Below are positions 5,889 through 8,189 of a stretch of 8,189 nucleotides of DNA, one piece after another. Under the pieces are notes generated by a model that searched no databases, had not been told where the DNA came from, and saw only the letters and a program-made list of their open reading frames with translations. Origin of the DNA: Legionellales bacterium UBA5158 (lineage in GTDB: Bacteria > Pseudomonadota > Gammaproteobacteria > DSM-16500); assembly GCA_002413665.1 (NCBI GenBank), contig DHXK01000029.1:262-8450 (forward strand). Direction: 5' to 3'. Made by a program: the position numbers and the translations under genes. The first letter of the stretch is position 1. Each line of letters starts with the position of its first letter.

Positions 5889-7568
5889 TTAGCCAGTTGC
5901 TATAAACAAACTATATGTAGCCTTTCCTCTTGCGTCTGCAATAGTGGTAACAGGCTTTAGTTGAATATGATGTTTTACAGTAAAATCAATAAAATGTTTC
6001 TTTGCATGATGCCTTAGTTCATCTGTCGTTAACATAACGATAAGATTACGCTTTCCTTTGTAATAATTGTCATACACCCATTGTTGATTGACTGCATCGT
6101 CTCTATTAAAAGTAGGACTCGCAAAAAGTACACATTGTCTAATATAGTCAACGTCTGTAAATAAGAACCAAAACTCGTGAAATTTTAGACGTTCTTTATT
6201 ATTTTTTGCCAAAGCGAAAAGTTGGATCTGTGTACCAGCATCCACTGATATTACATTGTCAAAAGCGCTGCTTTCTTGATTTACAAATTCACTTAATTGA
6301 TAGATCACTGGCGACCAAATAAGATTTCGATAGGATTTTGGATCACTAAATGCCACATTATAAGCGTGATTCACACAACACTGAGAAAAGATAACTGCAA
6401 TCGTTGGCAGCTGCGAAACCACTAGCACTACAACACTTCTGTGAAATAAACTCGCTATAGCTGCCAACATCAATATAAATAAAAAATGCGGCAACGGCCA
6501 AAGCACCATCACATGTCCTGGCGTATAGGTATGTGGTGTAAAAAGCATAAACATGAATTCGATTATAAATAGCATCAGAAAAAACGATATTGCTTTTTTA
6601 TATTGTTGGTATGTCTCGTTATTAATTTTAGCAAAGCGCACATATCCCACAGAAGCTAGCCATAAAATCATACAAGAAATTTCTATTGAATTGACTATTG
6701 AAGGTGTCGTAAAAAAAGTGACAAGAGGTTTCTGAAAAATACTCTGATATCTCCAAGCACCATCCAGAGATTGGAGATAAAGGTTGATAACAAAAAATAT
6801 TTTTTCAGATAGTTTAGTTTGAGTCATTCCTCCTATTGGATAATGTAGAGCTGGCGGAATAATCAATAAAGCGGTTATTAAAGTCAATGCTGTTATAAAA
6901 AAAACAAGCAGCGCGGCGAATTTGCTACGATTCTGTTTGTAAAGCATGAAAATGTGGTCGCGATTATACAAAACAACTACATAACAAAATGCTAAAGAAA
7001 ACCATATAAAATTAATTTTATTGATCAACCCAAAAATTATAGCAAAACAACACACGGAAATATTAAAAATTCCTTTTTGCTCAAAAGAACTCTGATAACA
7101 ATATAGCGTTAGAACCATTAAAAAATTTTGTATTGCAACAGGGCTAGTATCTATTTTTGTGTGAAGAATATAAGCTGGATCCGTCGCTAATAACATTATA
7201 AACAATACAGACAAATAATTATTACGAAGAATTTTATTTGCCATTTTAAACCAAAGGAATAATGTGGCTGCGGACAATAAAATCGAAGGGATACGAATAG
7301 AAAGTACGTTAACGCCGAATAGTTTAAATATAGGATAATAAAGATAGGATTTAATTGCGCCCTGATCGGGCAAAACCATGAATGGGATTCCGAATATTCT
7401 TTTGAAAATAAGCTCATCATTAATCCCGCCAAGTGCGGCATTTACAAAAATCGCCTCATCATAATTCAATCCAATGAGTGTTATATAACTGATAGAGTAA
7501 AACAGATAAATAAGCAGTGGGATAACGACTAACAATGCTGAGGGATTTTGGAGCTTATTAATTTTCAT
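5889..7568 (-). CDS. GT-C (PMT/ArnT-like) membrane glycosyltransferase, full length
   Basis: Inner-membrane protein of 559 residues from the ATG at 7568. Members of this fold transfer a sugar from a lipid-phosphate carrier to lipid A, glycan or protein in the periplasm. Evidence: a first membrane segment at about 10-32, then NYDEA with Asp37-Glu38 in the first periplasmic loop, the typical GT-C catalytic acid position; about ten further hydrophobic segments; FMLFTPHT in the membrane part; and a soluble C-terminal domain from about 405 with IYQLSEFVN, NQQWVYDNYYKGK and NLIVM. The frame stays open upstream to a TTG at 7655, with an in-frame ATG at 7610, but those 14-29 extra residues would precede a natural membrane N-terminus, so 7568 is preferred; no strong ribosome site marks any of the three. 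It is the first gene of the operon and a paralogue of the left-edge gene. Acceptor unknown. Confidence 0.82.
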   Translation of the reverse strand: MKINKLQNPSALLVVIPLLIYLFYSISYITLIGLNYDEAIFVNAALGGINDELIFKRIFGIPFMVLPDQGAIKSYLYYPIFKLFGVNVLSIRIPSILLSAATLFLWFKMANKILRNNYLSVLFIMLLATDPAYILHTKIDTSPVAIQNFLMVLTLYCYQSSFEQKGIFNISVCCFAIIFGLINKINFIWFSLAFCYVVVLYNRDHIFMLYKQNRSKFAALLVFFITALTLITALLIIPPALHYPIGGMTQTKLSEKIFFVINLYLQSLDGAWRYQSIFQKPLVTFFTTPSIVNSIEISCMILWLASVGYVRFAKINNETYQQYKKAISFFLMLFIIEFMFMLFTPHTYTPGHVMVLWPLPHFLFILMLAAIASLFHRSVVVLVVSQLPTIAVIFSQCCVNHAYNVAFSDPKSYRNLIWSPVIYQLSEFVNQESSAFDNVISVDAGTQIQLFALAKNNKERLKFHEFWFLFTDVDYIRQCVLFASPTFNRDDAVNQQWVYDNYYKGKRNLIVMLTTDELRHHAKKHFIDFTVKHHIQLKPVTTIADARGKATYSLFIATG

Positions 7569-7611
7569 GGCGGGTCTTATTTGAAAAAATGAAGAGTTAA
7601 AAGGTACCATC

Positions 7612-7644
7612 CTGTAGAGAGATTCGCAATTAGTACCTCTACAG
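7612..7644. repeat. 8-bp perfect inverted repeat upstream of the GT-C gene
   Basis: CTGTAGAG at 7612-7619 and CTCTACAG at 7637-7644, separated by 17 bp. It sits 44-76 bp upstream of the preferred ATG of the glycan operon, where an operator or a leader hairpin could act. It is not followed by a T-run, so it is not a terminator. An 8-bp match at this spacing could also occur by chance. Confidence 0.4.
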
Positions 7645-8000
7645 TGATATCTCAATTTATTCTGATCTTCTGCGTTTATTTATGATTTATTGGAGATCTT
7701 AGTGTTAGAAGGCTAAAGCAGTTTTCTTTATATACTACAAATTTTTAAGCCACTGAATAGCTTATATCTGTATGTACTTATCTTCAATAAGGGCCTCTTG
7801 CCATGGCTTAAGGCTAGCTCTAATTCGTAGTTATTTTGTCGCTTGATTTTTTTCTCGTAAGGTGATTAAAAATATATAAGGTTAAAAAGTGATAGGATAA
7901 CAAAACTCCAGCTTAAAAAATCACCACAGCAAAATATTCTCATTTGCCTGAAAATGCTCTATCCTCTCTAGTCGAGCTTGATCTAAGAAAAAAAATCAGT

Positions 8001-8005
8001 AGGAG
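8001..8005 (+). promoter_or_regulatory. Ribosome binding site of dnaA
   Basis: AGGAG lies 8 nt before the GTG at 8014. An in-frame TAA at 7984-7986 excludes a much longer N-terminus, so this site and the conserved protein start agree. Confidence 0.75.
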
Positions 8006-8013
8006 CCTTACCA

Positions 8014-8189
8014 GTGAGTGCAACGCTATGGGAAAAATGTCTAGATTGTTTGCAGGATGAATTTCCCTCACAACAGTTCAATACCTGGATTAGGCCATTA
8101 CAGCCAGAATACTCTGAAAATAAATTAGTTTTATTAGCGCCTAATCGCTTCGTGCTTGATTGGATTTTGGAACGTTTTATTGGTCGCAT
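8014..8189 (+). CDS. dnaA: Chromosomal replication initiator DnaA, N-terminal fragment
   Basis: DnaA binds oriC, opens the duplex and loads the DnaB helicase. Only the first 58 codons are in the window; the gene continues past the right edge. The visible part is domain I, which in known DnaA proteins mediates self-association and contact with DnaB. Recognisable blocks, counting GTG as residue 1, are TLWEKC (4-9), QQFNTWIRPLQ (19-29) and LLAPNRFVLDW (38-48), including the conserved Trp of the NTW segment. The start is GTG with an AGGAG 8 nt upstream. dnaN would be expected downstream in most gammaproteobacteria. Upstream, instead of the common divergent rpmH-rnpA block, lies a glycan operon on the opposite strand. 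The assignment is secure despite the short length. Confidence 0.93.
   Translation, partial: MSATLWEKCLDCLQDEFPSQQFNTWIRPLQPEYSENKLVLLAPNRFVLDWILERFIGR

Larger units (their letters stand above)
2988..7568 (-). other. Four-gene glycan operon: GT-C, GT2, SQD1-like, GalE-like
   Basis: Four genes on one strand with gaps of 23 nt, 2 nt and a 4-nt overlap, in transcription order GT-C, GT2, UDP-sulfoquinovose synthase, epimerase. This spacing implies a single message. The set covers nucleotide-sugar synthesis, lipid-carrier loading and periplasmic transfer (function inferred from families). Confidence 0.75.
7569..8013. promoter_or_regulatory. Intergenic region between glycan operon and dnaA; candidate promoters and oriC flank
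   Basis: 445 bp without a convincing gene, between divergently transcribed units, so it should hold the promoters of both. In gammaproteobacteria such as Pseudomonas, oriC lies just upstream of dnaA. Bases 7861-7925 are about 72% AT and are bracketed by GGTGATT and its complement AATCACC. No TTATCCACA box is visible on either strand; the best I see is TTATCTTCA at 7778-7786 (7 of 9). GATC occurs near 7662, 7694 and 7980. A weak dnaA promoter candidate is TTGCCT (7944-7949), a 17-nt spacer and TCTAGT (7967-7972). No rpmH reading frame is present. An origin role is therefore possible by position but not shown by sequence. Confidence 0.45.

Noticed and set aside
7569..7655. 29-residue N-terminal extension of the operon GT-C protein from a TTG at 7655
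   Set aside because: The extension is hydrophilic and unlike a membrane-protein start, TTG is rare, and the ATG at 7568 gives a natural N-terminus before the first membrane segment.
7745..7811. Inverted repeat TTAAGCCA / TGGCTTAA with about 51 bp between arms
   Set aside because: Short arms and a long spacer in AT-rich DNA; likely chance.
7569..8013. CRISPR array, tRNA or riboswitch in the dnaA-proximal gap
   Set aside because: No regularly spaced repeats, cloverleaf or known aptamer pattern could be seen.
7983..8189. Minus-strand open frame of 68 codons
   Set aside because: It is antisense to dnaA, whose protein is clearly conserved.

Overview
The window looks like chromosomal DNA of a low-GC gammaproteobacterium. 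The only phylogenetically informative gene is the first 58 codons of dnaA at the right edge. Its Trp-Glu-Lys-Cys-Leu start and the QQFNTW-RPLQ and LLAPNRFV blocks are of gammaproteobacterial type. Legionellales-like bacteria are a plausible guess, but the sequence does not settle the genus.

Layout, left to right. (1) Bases 1-1415, plus strand: a GT-C (PMT/ArnT-like) membrane glycosyltransferase, open through the left edge and so lacking its N-terminus. (2) Bases 1461-2675, minus strand: two exported proteins of unknown function, 3 nt apart. The first is a cysteine-rich small protein; the second has four cysteines and a Pro/Gly/Ala repeat tail. (3) Bases 2676-2987: no intact gene, but a likely decayed copy of the cysteine-rich gene. 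(4) Bases 2988-7568, minus strand: a compact four-gene operon, transcribed right to left, encoding a GT-C membrane glycosyltransferase (paralogue of the left-edge gene), a family-2 glycosyltransferase, a UDP-sulfoquinovose synthase (SQD1/SqdB family) and a GalE-like epimerase/dehydratase. (5) Bases 7569-8013: an AT-rich non-coding gap between the operon and dnaA, a candidate for promoters and part of oriC, although no consensus DnaA box is visible. (6) Bases 8014-8189, plus strand: the start of dnaA.

The operon suggests this scheme (inference). The SQD1-like enzyme makes UDP-sulfoquinovose or a related sulfonated nucleotide sugar, and the epimerase adjusts the same or another nucleotide sugar. 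The GT2 enzyme loads a sugar onto a lipid carrier, and the GT-C protein transfers the lipid-linked sugar to a periplasmic acceptor. No sulfolipid-forming SqdX-type transferase lies in the window, so a sulfonated surface glycan is as plausible as the lipid SQDG. The main points of interest are this possible sulfoquinovose glycan locus, the paralogous GT-C genes in opposite orientation at either end, the cysteine-rich exported protein with its decaying copy, and the unusual placement of dnaA beside a glycan locus.
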